DNA of 64,000 bases from Neoroseomonas marina. Lineage in GTDB: Bacteria > Pseudomonadota > Alphaproteobacteria > Acetobacterales > Acetobacteraceae. The stretch covers positions 62,001-126,000 of the forward strand of contig NZ_JABBKX010000012.1 in assembly GCF_012927745.1 (NCBI RefSeq), in the 5' to 3' direction. Under the pieces are notes generated by a model. It made no database searches. It had not been told where the DNA came from and worked only from the letters and a program-made list of their open reading frames with translations. The position numbers and the translations under genes were made by a program. Of this stretch, positions 27,984 through 35,850 are shown in pieces; the stretch's first letter is position 1; each line of letters begins with the position of its first letter.

Positions 27984-28652
27984 TTAAGCGCCGGTGAAGC
28001 GCTCCGCCGCGGCGCGCCGTTCCCAGGACCGCCCGAAGGCGAGCAGGATACCCACCACCACGAGCGTCATGCCCGCGTGCCAGACCAGCGCCTCGGCAGC
28101 ACCTTCCAGTTCGTGGAACAGCCACAGCCCCGCCGCCGACAGCGCCGCACCGGCGAGGCCGCCCATCACCGCCACCGGCACCGGCCGGATCGCCACCGCG
28201 TAGCGCAGCATCCACACCAGCGACCCCGCCAGCGGCAGGCCGAGCCCGAGGACGAAGGCCATGCAGCCTGGCGAGAACCCCGGCCACAACGCCGCCGGTC
28301 CGACCTGTCCCGCCTCGGCCAGGCAACCCAGGCCGAGTGTGCCGACCCACACCACCGCCGCGGGCAGCGGCAGCAGGGCCCAGCGCGGCGAGCGGTCGGG
28401 CAGCGAGAGCTGGAACGCGGCGATGGTCGCCAGCACGCCGGTCGCGGCCGAGGCGACCCACTGCGCGACCTCGCTGGCATCGCGCAGGCGCTCGGCGACA
28501 TCGGGCCGCAGGCCGAACACCGCGACCGCGGCCGCGATCAGCAGGGTGGCGAAGCCGAGCCAGCCCGCCGCGCGGCGCATCGGCGGCGCGAGGCGGCGGA
28601 CCGGGCGGAGATCGGCGGACAGGCGCGCGATCAGGTCGTCGGTGGCGGTCAC
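27984..28652 (-). CDS. nrsF: NrsF-type anti-sigma factor (DUF1109)
   Basis: 222-residue membrane protein with six predicted helices and a short cytoplasmic N-terminus (MTATDDLIARLSADLRPVRRLAPP) that matches the DUF1109/NrsF start. NrsF proteins hold SigF-like ECF factors at the membrane. The GTG at 28652 overlaps the stop of the sigma gene by four bases (GTGA), the usual coupling for the pair. The sensed stress in characterised cases is metal or oxidative; here it is inferred only. Confidence 0.85.
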   Translation of the reverse strand: MTATDDLIARLSADLRPVRRLAPPMRRAAGWLGFATLLIAAAVAVFGLRPDVAERLRDASEVAQWVASAATGVLATIAAFQLSLPDRSPRWALLPLPAAVVWVGTLGLGCLAEAGQVGPAALWPGFSPGCMAFVLGLGLPLAGSLVWMLRYAVAIRPVPVAVMGGLAGAALSAAGLWLFHELEGAAEALVWHAGMTLVVVGILLAFGRSWERRAAAERFTGA

Positions 28653-29206
28653 GACTTGTCCTCCGCGCCGAAACGCCGGCGCAGGGTCTTGAGGGCACGG
28701 TGCGTCGCGACCTTCAGCGCCCCGACCGACAGGCCGGACTTCGCGGCGGCGTCGGCGAGCGGCAGGTCCTCGAGCTTGGCGAGGCGCAACGCGGTGCGCT
28801 GGCTTTCGGGCAGCTCCGCGACGGCTTCGCGCAGCTGGCGGCCGGCGATGCGGTCCTCGCCCGTTTCGGTGATCGGGGCGGCGAGGGTCTCGGCGTGGTC
28901 GTCGATCGGCGTCTCCCGCCCCGCGCCGCGGCCGCGGCGGCGCAGGCGGTCGATGCAGCGGCGCTCGGTGATGGCGATGAGCCAGGGGCGCAGCGGCCGG
29001 CCCGGGTCGTAGGTGGCGAGCATGCGATGGATGGTGAGCAGCGTGTCCTGCACCGCGTCCTCGGCCTCGTGCGCATCGGCGATGCGGCGGCGGGCAACGC
29101 CGCGGAGCAAGGGCAGGCAGTCGCGCAGCAACTGGTCGTAGGCCCGCGCGTCGCCGGCCTGCGCCGCGACCATCAGGGCCTCCCAGCGTCCGTCGCCATC
29201 CGCCAC
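28649..29206 (-). CDS. ECF RNA polymerase sigma factor, SigF-like
   Basis: About 185 residues with sigma region 2 (DAVQDTLLTIHRMLATYDPGRPLRPWLIAITERRCIDRLRRR) and region 4 (LPESQRTALRLAKLEDLPLADAAAKSGLSVGALKVATHRALKTLR). The downstream NrsF anti-sigma gene overlaps it, defining the SigF/NrsF type of ECF system. The start is uncertain: GTG at 29206 gives the normal ECF length, but an ATG at 29293 overlaps the opgC stop as ATGA and would add 29 residues (214 in all). Autoregulation is typical, though I cannot identify its promoter. Confidence 0.88.
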   Translation of the reverse strand: MADGDGRWEALMVAAQAGDARAYDQLLRDCLPLLRGVARRRIADAHEAEDAVQDTLLTIHRMLATYDPGRPLRPWLIAITERRCIDRLRRRGRGAGRETPIDDHAETLAAPITETGEDRIAGRQLREAVAELPESQRTALRLAKLEDLPLADAAAKSGLSVGALKVATHRALKTLRRRFGAEDKS

Positions 29207-29289
29207 TACGACCGTGCCGCTCCGTTGCCGTCCCAATCTAGGGGCGCGCGGGCCGTCCGCGAAGACCGGCCCGATGGCGGCGCAGGCGC

Positions 29290-30423
29290 TCATGGGGTGA
29301 CGGGGGCCGTGACGGCGCGGCGGCGTTCGGCGACCAGCGCGAAGCCGACCAGCAGTGCGGCACCGGCCAGGGTCAGCGCGGGATCGACCCACCAATGCGG
29401 CGGCAGCAGCCGCAGGCCGACCGTTACCGCCCAGGACAACAGGATGCCGATGCAGAAGACGTTGAGGCTGTGCCGCCCGACCGCGGCCAGCGCCTGCGCA
29501 CCCGCGCGGTGCATCCAGGCCGCGTCGCGCGGCACCAGCACCGCGACCAGATACGCAAGCGCCAGGCCGTGCAGCAGGTTGAACGGGCCGAGATGCGATT
29601 TGGCGGCGAGGATCCAGATCGTGTCCTCGTTGAGCGCCAGGGGGCTGCCCAGCCGCTCCGCGACGCGCTGGGCGAAGCCCGCCGTCACCACCACGGCCGC
29701 GAGGACCACGCCCCAGCGGCGGTACGTGACCGCCGCGCCGGTCAGCAGCGACCGCCGGCCGAACCAGGCCCCGAGCAGGAAGACGAATTGCCAGGCCAGC
29801 GGGTCGAGCCCGGTCGGCAGCCAGGACCAATATTTCCAGAGCCCCGCCTGCACCCCGGCCCAGACCGCGAAGGAGGGCAGCAACGCCCAGGCCCCCACCC
29901 GCCCGGCCAGCAGCAGGAAGCCGGGCAGCAGCAGCATGGCGAGGACGAAGACCGGCAGGATGTCGACGTAGTTCGGCATGTAGAGCAGCAGCGCCGCGCC
30001 CGGCAGGGCGTGCATTGGGTCGTCCACCAGCATTCGCCAGGCCAGGCGGTCGATCTCGCCGGGCAGGGGCAGGGCCATCTCCGACCAGATCACGGTCGCG
30101 CCGAACATGAAGAACAGGATCAGGTGGACCACCCACAGCCGCCCGGCCCGGCGCAGCATGTCGGTCGTCGCGTCCCAGGCGCCGCGCCGATGTTCCTTCA
30201 GCAGGAAGACCGAGGCCAGCACGAAGCCCGACAGGAAGACGAACTGCCCGGAACTGTCCGAGACCCCCCAGGCGGCATGGATGCCATACGCCCCGAAGGC
30301 CGACCCCACCGCATGGGCGCCGAAGATCGAGATCTGCATCCAGCCCCGGACGATGTCGAGGCGCAGGTCCCGCGCCGGGCGGGCCAGGGGCCGCGGGACG
30401 GGGGCAGGGGCGGGAAGGGACAT
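29290..30423 (-). CDS. opgC: OpgC-family membrane acyltransferase
   Basis: 377-residue integral membrane protein with about ten helices. It opens with RDLRLDIVRGWMQISIFGAHAVGS, the OpgC start with its conserved Arg-Asp and His. The characterised members attach succinyl groups to osmoregulated periplasmic glucans. No glucan synthase (opgGH) gene lies in the window, so the acceptor is uncertain. The stop abuts the sigma-factor region. Start ATG at 30423. Confidence 0.85.
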   Translation of the reverse strand: MSLPAPAPVPRPLARPARDLRLDIVRGWMQISIFGAHAVGSAFGAYGIHAAWGVSDSSGQFVFLSGFVLASVFLLKEHRRGAWDATTDMLRRAGRLWVVHLILFFMFGATVIWSEMALPLPGEIDRLAWRMLVDDPMHALPGAALLLYMPNYVDILPVFVLAMLLLPGFLLLAGRVGAWALLPSFAVWAGVQAGLWKYWSWLPTGLDPLAWQFVFLLGAWFGRRSLLTGAAVTYRRWGVVLAAVVVTAGFAQRVAERLGSPLALNEDTIWILAAKSHLGPFNLLHGLALAYLVAVLVPRDAAWMHRAGAQALAAVGRHSLNVFCIGILLSWAVTVGLRLLPPHWWVDPALTLAGAALLVGFALVAERRRAVTAPVTP

Positions 30424-30548
30424 GCGGCGTCTCCGGGGCGGCCCGAAGGACCGCGCTCACCGGGAATTTCGCCCCCCTGGCCGGGCTGGTTACGGCGCCG
30501 TCGCGCTCGCCCCTTGCCGACTCGGGCCCCGGCGCGAGATGGAAGGGT

Positions 30549-30974
30549 GTGCTGCACCTCATCAAGCTCTCGGTCGGGCCCAAGGACGTCGCCGCGCTCG
30601 TGGCGCTGCAGAAGGAACGGCTGCGCACCGACCCGCCGCTGCGTGCCTGGACCCGCATGTTCCCCAAGCGGATCGCCGAGATCACCGATGGCGGTTCGAT
30701 CTACTGGGTAATCGGCGGCTTCGTGCGGGTCCGCCAACGCATCCTCGAGATCCGCGAGGAAGCCTGGGACGACACCACCCAATGCGCCGCGCTGGTGCTG
30801 GATCCGACGCTGGTCCCGGTCGAGGCACGGCCCACCAAGGCCTTCCAGGGCTGGCGCTACCTGAAGCCCGAGGAAGCGCCGCCCGACATTGCCGCCGACC
30901 GGCCGCCGGCGATCGGGCTGGACCGGCTGCCGCCGCGCCTGCGCAAGGACCTGGCCGAGCTCTGCCTTATCTGA
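30549..30974 (+). CDS. DUF1489 family protein
   Basis: 141-residue soluble protein of DUF1489, a conserved alphaproteobacterial family of unknown role. The N-terminus LHLIKLSVGPKDVAALVALQKERL and the block GGSIYWVIGGFVRVRQRILEIRE are family hallmarks. It starts with GTG at 30549; purine-rich GGAAGGG lies immediately upstream. It is divergent from opgC. Its stop is three bases before a candidate structured RNA. Confidence 0.87.
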   Translation: MLHLIKLSVGPKDVAALVALQKERLRTDPPLRAWTRMFPKRIAEITDGGSIYWVIGGFVRVRQRILEIREEAWDDTTQCAALVLDPTLVPVEARPTKAFQGWRYLKPEEAPPDIAADRPPAIGLDRLPPRLRKDLAELCLI

Positions 30975-30976
30975 CC

Positions 30977-31137
30977 GGCCGGCTTGGTTGCTCAGATGTA
31001 AGGACACTGCCACCGGGAGGAGAGGCCGCACCTGCGAAGGTCCTCTCGTCGCGGCGGCTTATTCCCGGCAGGCCGCCGTCAGACTGGCCCCCCTTCGGGG
31101 TGGGCTTATGGGCCGGCTGGAGCAATCCGGCCGGCCC
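30977..31137 (+). ncRNA. Candidate structured RNA, 6S-like architecture
   Basis: About 160 bases of non-coding sequence whose ends are complementary. The segment 30977-30993 (GGCCGGCTTGGTTGCTC) pairs with 31120-31136 over 17 positions, with a single mismatch and two G-U pairs. Inside are CTGCC...CGGGA with TCCCGGCAG, a GAGAGG/CCTCTC stem topped by ACCT-GCGA-AGGT (a GNRA loop), a 7-bp CGGCGGC/GCCGCCG stem, and CCCC-TTC-GGGG. A long closing stem, central open region and apical hairpin at this size is the layout of 6S RNA. Identity is inferred from shape only; another regulatory RNA is possible. Confidence 0.42.
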
Positions 31138-31675
31138 TATTTTCTTTCCGGGCCGGCTGAGCCTCGGCTTCCAGCAGAGACAGAAGCCCTTCCAGCAATT
31201 GCGTGGGGGAGGGCGGGCAGCCCGGGATCAGCAGGTCCACCGGCAGCACCGCGCCGACGCCGCCATGCACGGCATAGGATCCCTTGAAGACCCCGCCATC
31301 CACCGCGCAATCGCCTGCGGCGACGACCCAGCGGGGTTCGGGCGTGCAGGCCAGCGCGCGTTCCATCGCCTCGGCCATGTTGCGGCAGGCGGGACCGGTC
31401 ACCAGCAGCACGTCGGCATGCCTGGGCGAGGCAACGAAGCGCAGGCCGAATCGCTCGAGGTCGTAGGCGACGTTCTGCAGCGCGTTCACCTCGAGCTCGC
31501 AGCCGTTGCAGGATCCGCTGTCGACCTCCCGGATCGCGAGGCTGCGGCCGAGCCGCGTGCGGGCGGTGGCCGCGAGGCGTTCCGCCAGCGCCTGGACCGT
31601 GTCCTGCGGCACCGGGGGCGCCGGGTCGGTCAGCGGCTTGCCGATCAACGCGCGGGCGAGGCGTGGCCAGAGCAT
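31106..31675 (-). CDS. hyfI: Hydrogenase-4/formate hydrogenlyase small subunit-like protein (HyfI/NuoB fold)
   Basis: 189-residue NuoB/HyfI-type subunit that would hold the terminal [4Fe-4S] cluster. The ligands are in place: Cys56 and Cys59 (DSGSCNGCELE), Cys123 (AAGDCAVDG) and Cys153 (PGCPPSPTQ). A short amphipathic N-terminus precedes them. It lies on the same strand as the hyfB-C-E-F-G genes but is separated from hyfG by an oppositely oriented PH-domain gene. The last ten or so codons overlap the + strand terminator hairpin. The partner large subunit lacks Ni-Fe ligands, so hydrogen chemistry is unlikely. Confidence 0.88.
   Translation of the reverse strand: MLWPRLARALIGKPLTDPAPPVPQDTVQALAERLAATARTRLGRSLAIREVDSGSCNGCELEVNALQNVAYDLERFGLRFVASPRHADVLLVTGPACRNMAEAMERALACTPEPRWVVAAGDCAVDGGVFKGSYAVHGGVGAVLPVDLLIPGCPPSPTQLLEGLLSLLEAEAQPARKENRAGRIAPAGP
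31110..31147 (+). terminator. Rho-independent terminator, overlapping the 3' arm of the candidate RNA
   Basis: GGGCCGGCTGG (31110-31120) pairs with CCGGCCGGCCC (31127-31137) through 11 positions including one G-U, with the six-base loop AGCAAT. TATTTTCTT follows. It would end transcription from DUF1489 or the RNA. Its 3' arm is also the 3' half of the long closing stem, so the two folds exclude each other. Confidence 0.6.
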
Positions 31676-31740
31676 GTCGATATCGCCTATGGCAGGGGGC
31701 GGCCGACGCCCGGCAGTGCCGGGGCGGCGCGGAGGATGGC

Positions 31741-32259
31741 ATGGCCGAGCGGCGCTTCGCCTGCACCCTGGACGGGCTGGCGATCGCGATGACCCTGGTG
31801 TCCTGGGTTACGAGCCTGGGCGCGGCGGCCATCATACTCGTCGTTGTCGGGCTGACGCTGCCGCTCCTTGCGGCACCCTTCCTGCTCATCTTCGTCGGGG
31901 TGCCGGTCTGGACGATGCTCGTCGCCCCGCGCGGCTACCTGGTGGGGCCGACGGGGCTGACGGTCCTGCGCCAGGTCGGCGGGCGCGTGGTTCCTTTCGC
32001 CGCCATCGCCGGGGCGCGGCGCATTGCCAGGTCCGACCTCGGCTGGGTGTGGCGCACCTTCGGTTCGGGCGGGGCGCATGGCTATTTCGGGCGCTATCGT
32101 TCCAGGACGCTCGGCCCGCTCGTCCTCGAGGCGACGCGGCGGGACCGCTGGGTCCTGGTGCAGCGGCGTGACGGACAGCCGGACCTCGTGCTGAGCCCGG
32201 ACGACCCGGACGGCTTCCTGGCGGCGCTGGACGCCGCTCACAGGTCGACCCCGCTGTAG
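31741..32259 (+). CDS. Membrane protein with bacterial PH-like domain
   Basis: 172 residues: two transmembrane helices (about 13-35 and 37-58) in a hairpin, then a bacterial PH-like domain (about 65-165). The latter is recognised from YLVGPTGLTVLRQVGGRVVPF, RTFGSGGAHGYFGRYR and the ending LVLSPDDPDGFLAAL. GGAGG at 31731-31735 fixes the ATG at 31741. It sits on the opposite strand between hyfG and hyfI and overlaps the hyfG 3' end by 22 bases. It is not an expected subunit of hydrogenase-type complexes, so it is either an insertion or an accessory protein. Function unknown. Confidence 0.82.
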   Translation: MAERRFACTLDGLAIAMTLVSWVTSLGAAAIILVVVGLTLPLLAAPFLLIFVGVPVWTMLVAPRGYLVGPTGLTVLRQVGGRVVPFAAIAGARRIARSDLGWVWRTFGSGGAHGYFGRYRSRTLGPLVLEATRRDRWVLVQRRDGQPDLVLSPDDPDGFLAALDAAHRSTPL

Positions 32260-33749
32260 GAGCAGTTGAAGGATTTGTTGCACAGGGGGAAGTCGGCGAC
32301 GATGTTGCCCTCGATCGCGGCCTCCAGCAGCGGCCATTGCAGCCAGGAGGGATCGCGCAGGAAGACGCCGCGGATCAGCCCGCCATCGTCGAGGTGCAGC
32401 CAGGCCAGGCAGTCGCCGCGGAAGCCCTCGACGAGTGCGCAGCCCTCTCCCGCATGGGCGGGCAGGGCGACGAGGATCTCGCCTTCGGGCAGGGCGCCGA
32501 GCAGGCGGCGGACCATGGCGATGGAGGCGCGCAACTCGGCGATCCGGACGCGCACCCGGGCATCGACATCGCCGCCGGCCTCGACCACCACGGGCGGCGC
32601 GAGCAGGTCGTAGGGCGCGTAGCCGGGCGCCATGCGGGCATCGAAGCGCCGCCCGGATCCACGGCCGACGAAGCCGCCGGCGGCATAGGCCCTGGCGAAG
32701 TCCGGATTCAGGAAGCCGGTGCCGACCACCCGGTCCTGCAGGCTGGCATGGCTCTCGTAGATCCTGACCAGTGCCGGGATCTCGGCCTCGACGGCGGCGA
32801 GCACGGCGAGGATCGTCTCGGCCCCGCCCGGCGCGATGTCGGGGCCGACGCCCCCCGGCAGCACGCAATCCATCATCAGCCGGTGGCCGAAGGCGACCGC
32901 GCAGGCGCGCAGCACCTGTTCGCGCAGATAGCCGCAGCGGGCGTGGGGGAAGGCGAAGGCCGCGTCGTTGCAGACGAAGCCCCAGTCGTTGAGGTGGTTG
33001 TGGATGCGTTCGAGCTCGCCCATCACGGCGCGCAGTGCGGTGGCACGTTCCGACACCGTGACGCCCAGTGCGGCCTCGGCCGCGGCGGCGAAGGCCCAGG
33101 CATGGGCCACGGTGGAATCGCCCGACAGCCGTGCGGGGAAGACCGCCGCGGCGCGCGGCGACTTGCCGAGCATCAGCGACAGCGTGCCCTTGTGCTTGTA
33201 GCCGAGCCGTTCCTCGAGCCGGACGACGATCTCGCCCTGGATGTGGAAGCGGAAATGGCCGGGCTCGATGACGCCGGCATGGATGGGGCCGACCGGGATC
33301 TGGTGGATCCCCTCGCCCTCGACCGGAAGGAACGCGGGCTGCGGCGGCTCGGCGCCGCCAAGCGGCGCGGGCTGGCCGGACAGCGGTCCCAGCACCGGCC
33401 AGCGGCCGTGATCGAGCCAGGGGCGGAGATCGACCGCATCCTCCGCGGCCAGGCCCCAGAGGTCGCGGATCATGCGTTCGAAGCGGATGGCGCCGGGACG
33501 CGCGGGGGAAAGGGCGGCGTAGCGGCCGCCCTCCGCCGGGGCGGAGGCGAGCAGCACGCCGCCGGCGACGTCATCCAGGAAGGCGGCATGGACCAGGCCG
33601 GGTTCGGCCCAGAGGGCGAGCAATGCGAGGGTGGGTTCCGCCTGCAGCGCGGCGGGCAGGCGAGCCCAGGCGTCCGCGGACAGCAGGAAGCGCTCGAAGG
33701 GCCGTGCCCCCTGGGGGGCGCCGGCGCGGATCAGGGCGGTGGCGCTCAT
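32238..33749 (-). CDS. hyfG: Hydrogenase-4 large subunit-like protein without Ni-Fe ligands (HyfG/NuoCD fold)
   Basis: 503-residue fusion of a NuoC-like domain (about 1-130) and a NuoD/hydrogenase large-subunit domain (about 145-503). Family blocks are VGPIHAGVIEPGHFRF, LGYKHKGTLSLMLGK and ELERIHNHLNDWGFVCNDAAF. Where active [NiFe] enzymes have the first CxxC (as in RICGICS), this protein has ARLSGDSTVAHAW (206-217). The C-terminus reads CNKSFNCSYSGVDL rather than DPCxxC. The metal site is therefore absent. The ATG at 33749 overlaps the hyfF stop (ATGA). It most resembles Ehr-type or complex-I-like relatives that use another redox reaction. Confidence 0.88.
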   Translation of the reverse strand: MSATALIRAGAPQGARPFERFLLSADAWARLPAALQAEPTLALLALWAEPGLVHAAFLDDVAGGVLLASAPAEGGRYAALSPARPGAIRFERMIRDLWGLAAEDAVDLRPWLDHGRWPVLGPLSGQPAPLGGAEPPQPAFLPVEGEGIHQIPVGPIHAGVIEPGHFRFHIQGEIVVRLEERLGYKHKGTLSLMLGKSPRAAAVFPARLSGDSTVAHAWAFAAAAEAALGVTVSERATALRAVMGELERIHNHLNDWGFVCNDAAFAFPHARCGYLREQVLRACAVAFGHRLMMDCVLPGGVGPDIAPGGAETILAVLAAVEAEIPALVRIYESHASLQDRVVGTGFLNPDFARAYAAGGFVGRGSGRRFDARMAPGYAPYDLLAPPVVVEAGGDVDARVRVRIAELRASIAMVRRLLGALPEGEILVALPAHAGEGCALVEGFRGDCLAWLHLDDGGLIRGVFLRDPSWLQWPLLEAAIEGNIVADFPLCNKSFNCSYSGVDL

Positions 33750-35182
33750 CCGATGATCCTCGCGGCTTCGGCCAGCATGGCGCCGAGCGCGCCCGGCATG
33801 GCGAGGCCGAGCAGCGTCGCGACGGCGAGATGCAGCCAGAGCGGCGCGGCCGCCGCGGCTTCCCGCCAGCCGTCCAGCGCGCCGGCCGCGTCCGGCGTCG
33901 GCGGGCCGAAGCAGAGCGCCTGCAGGACGGTGATCAGCGCGGCGAGCGCCATCACCATGCCGACGACGAGCGCGATCCCGAGCCAGGGCGCCTCCGCCGC
34001 CGCGGCGGTGAGCAGGCGGAATTCGGAGACGAAGAGCAGGAAGGGCGGCATCCCCGCGATGCCCGCGATGGCGAAGGCGAGGCCCCAGCCCAGCGCCGGA
34101 TGCGTCGCGACCAGCCCCGAGATGTCGGCGATCTTCTGGCTGCCCTTGGCCTGCGCGGCGCGGCCGACCCCGAAGAACACGGCGCTCTTGATCACGGAAT
34201 GGCCGAGCAGGTGCAGCAGCCCGGCGAGGTTCGCCGCCGCGCCCCCGAGCCCGAAGGCGAAGGCGACGATGCCCATGTGCTCGATCGAGGACCAGCCGAA
34301 GAAGCGCCGCACATCCCGCCGCCGCCACAGCGAGACGGAGGCGAGCAACACCGAGGCGAGGCCGAGCGCGAGCAGGAAGGGTCCCGGCGCGATGGCGTCG
34401 GGATTGGCGCCGACGATCGACTTGGCCCGCAGCACCGCGAGCATCGCCGCGTTCAGCAGCAGGCCCGACAGCACCGCCGAGATCGGCACCGGCCCCTCGG
34501 CATGGGCGTCCGGCAGCCAGGAATGCAGTGGCACCAGCCCCGCCTTGGTGCCGTAGCCCAGCAGCAGGAAGGCGAAGGCGAGGTTGAGCGTATTCGGGTC
34601 GCACCGCGCGGCCACGCCCATCAGTGCCGCCCAGGACAGGCCGGTTTCCTCATGCAGCAGGGGCTGGGCCGCGAGGTAGAGGACGATGGTGCCGAACAGC
34701 GCCAGCGCGATGCCGACCCCGCAGAGGATGAAGAACTTCCACGCCGCCTCGAAGGCCGCGGGGGTGCGGTGGACACCGACCATGGAGACGGTCGCCAGCG
34801 TGGCGATCTCGATCGCCACCCACATCACGCCGAGGTTGTCGGCGAGCAGCGCAAGGGTCTGCGCCCCCATGAAGACCTGGTAGGCGGCGTGGTAGGCGCG
34901 GATGCGCCAGTGGTCGAAGCCCTCCTGGTCGAGCGTCGCCGCCGAGAAGACCGAGGTGGTCAGCCCGACGAAGGCCGAGACCAGGATGAAGGGCGTGTTC
35001 AGCGCGTCGGTATGCGTCCAGCCGTGCTGCGCGAAGGGCTGCAGGGCAAGGGCCACGGCCAGCAGGAAGAAGACCGCGCTGATCCCGACGTTGAGCATCG
35101 TCGCCGTGCGCAGCCGCGGCACGGCGGCCAGCGCGACGGCGCCGCCCCAGGCGAAGAAGACGATGGCCCATTGCAGGGGCAT
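33746..35182 (-). CDS. hyfF: Hydrogenase-4 membrane subunit-like proton channel (HyfF/NuoN-type)
   Basis: 478-residue antiporter-like subunit with about 14 helices. It carries the conserved complex-I features: Glu in MWVAIEIATLATV, Lys in AAWKFFILCGVG, Lys in GTKAGLVPLHSWLPDAHAEGP and the Lys/His block LLGHSVIKSAVFFGVG. It would translocate protons. The start ATG at 35182 overlaps the hyfE stop by one base; a GTG one codon earlier is possible. Part of the hyfBCEFG operon. Confidence 0.9.
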   Translation of the reverse strand: MPLQWAIVFFAWGGAVALAAVPRLRTATMLNVGISAVFFLLAVALALQPFAQHGWTHTDALNTPFILVSAFVGLTTSVFSAATLDQEGFDHWRIRAYHAAYQVFMGAQTLALLADNLGVMWVAIEIATLATVSMVGVHRTPAAFEAAWKFFILCGVGIALALFGTIVLYLAAQPLLHEETGLSWAALMGVAARCDPNTLNLAFAFLLLGYGTKAGLVPLHSWLPDAHAEGPVPISAVLSGLLLNAAMLAVLRAKSIVGANPDAIAPGPFLLALGLASVLLASVSLWRRRDVRRFFGWSSIEHMGIVAFAFGLGGAAANLAGLLHLLGHSVIKSAVFFGVGRAAQAKGSQKIADISGLVATHPALGWGLAFAIAGIAGMPPFLLFVSEFRLLTAAAAEAPWLGIALVVGMVMALAALITVLQALCFGPPTPDAAGALDGWREAAAAAPLWLHLAVATLLGLAMPGALGAMLAEAARIIG

Positions 35183-35850
35183 CACCGACCCTCCCCGCGA
35201 TGTTCCTCGAGGCTGCCGGTGTCCAGCGTGTCGAAGCGCTCGCGGATCTGGAAGGCGAAGACGCCGGCGACGACCGCGACCATCAGCACCAGCGCCGCCG
35301 TGGACAATTCCACCACCAGCGGCATGCCCGCGACGCCGATGGCGGCCAGGATCAATCCGTTCTCGAGCGACAGCAGCCCGATCACCTGGCTGATGGCGTT
35401 GCGCCGCGTGATCATCATCAGCATGCCGAGCAGCACGACGGACAACGCCAGGGCCACATCTTCCCGTGCCAGGGCGCGCGCACCCTCGGTCGCCGGCAGC
35501 ACCACCAGGATGGACAGGCCCACCAGCGCGACGCCTGCCGTCATCGACAGGCCGACGCCGAGCGCCGTTTCCACGCTGCGGTGCAGGTCGAGCCGCCGGA
35601 CAATGGCGTGCAGCGCCAGCGGGATCAGCACCCCCTTGGCGGCGAAGGCGAGCACGGCCGTGAGGTAGAGCCCCGGCGCCCCCTGCGCATGGGCCTGCCA
35701 GGCCGCGGCGAGGGCGAGCAGCGTGCCCTGGGTCGCGAAGGCGTTGATCACCGCCCCGATGCGCCGCTGGTAGAGCAGCACGAAGGACAGCAGCAGGACG
35801 CCGCCCCCGAGCAGATGCGCGACGTCGTAGCCGAGCTGACCGAAGCTCAT
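35182..35850 (-). CDS. hyfE: Hydrogenase-4 membrane subunit-like protein (HyfE/NuoK-type)
   Basis: 222-residue membrane protein with about six to seven helices. The second half (VVLLGMLMMITRRNAISQVIGLLSLENGLILAA) is the NuoK-like core with the membrane-embedded Glu (SLENG) conserved in HyfE and NuoK. The first half is HyfE-specific. The ATG at 35850 overlaps the hyfC stop (ATGA) and its own stop overlaps hyfF, so expression is tightly coupled. Confidence 0.88.
   Translation of the reverse strand: MSFGQLGYDVAHLLGGGVLLLSFVLLYQRRIGAVINAFATQGTLLALAAAWQAHAQGAPGLYLTAVLAFAAKGVLIPLALHAIVRRLDLHRSVETALGVGLSMTAGVALVGLSILVVLPATEGARALAREDVALALSVVLLGMLMMITRRNAISQVIGLLSLENGLILAAIGVAGMPLVVELSTAALVLMVAVVAGVFAFQIRERFDTLDTGSLEEHRGEGR

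Noticed and set aside
30994-31060. Cobalamin riboswitch suggested by GACACTGCCACCGGGAGG
   Set aside because: The remaining conserved elements (B12 box, GCCAGGAGACC) are missing and the sequence follows rather than precedes a gene on its strand.
32238-33749. Cys260 and Cys272 of HyfG as replacement Ni-Fe ligands
   Set aside because: They lie in FVCNDAAF and ARCGY, outside the L1 and L2 positions, are 12 residues apart and not in CxxC pairs.
33623-35668. Long plus-strand frame opposite hyfG, hyfF and hyfE
   Set aside because: Composition is shadow-like (Arg, Gly, Gln, His) and it runs opposite genes with clear NuoN/NuoK features.
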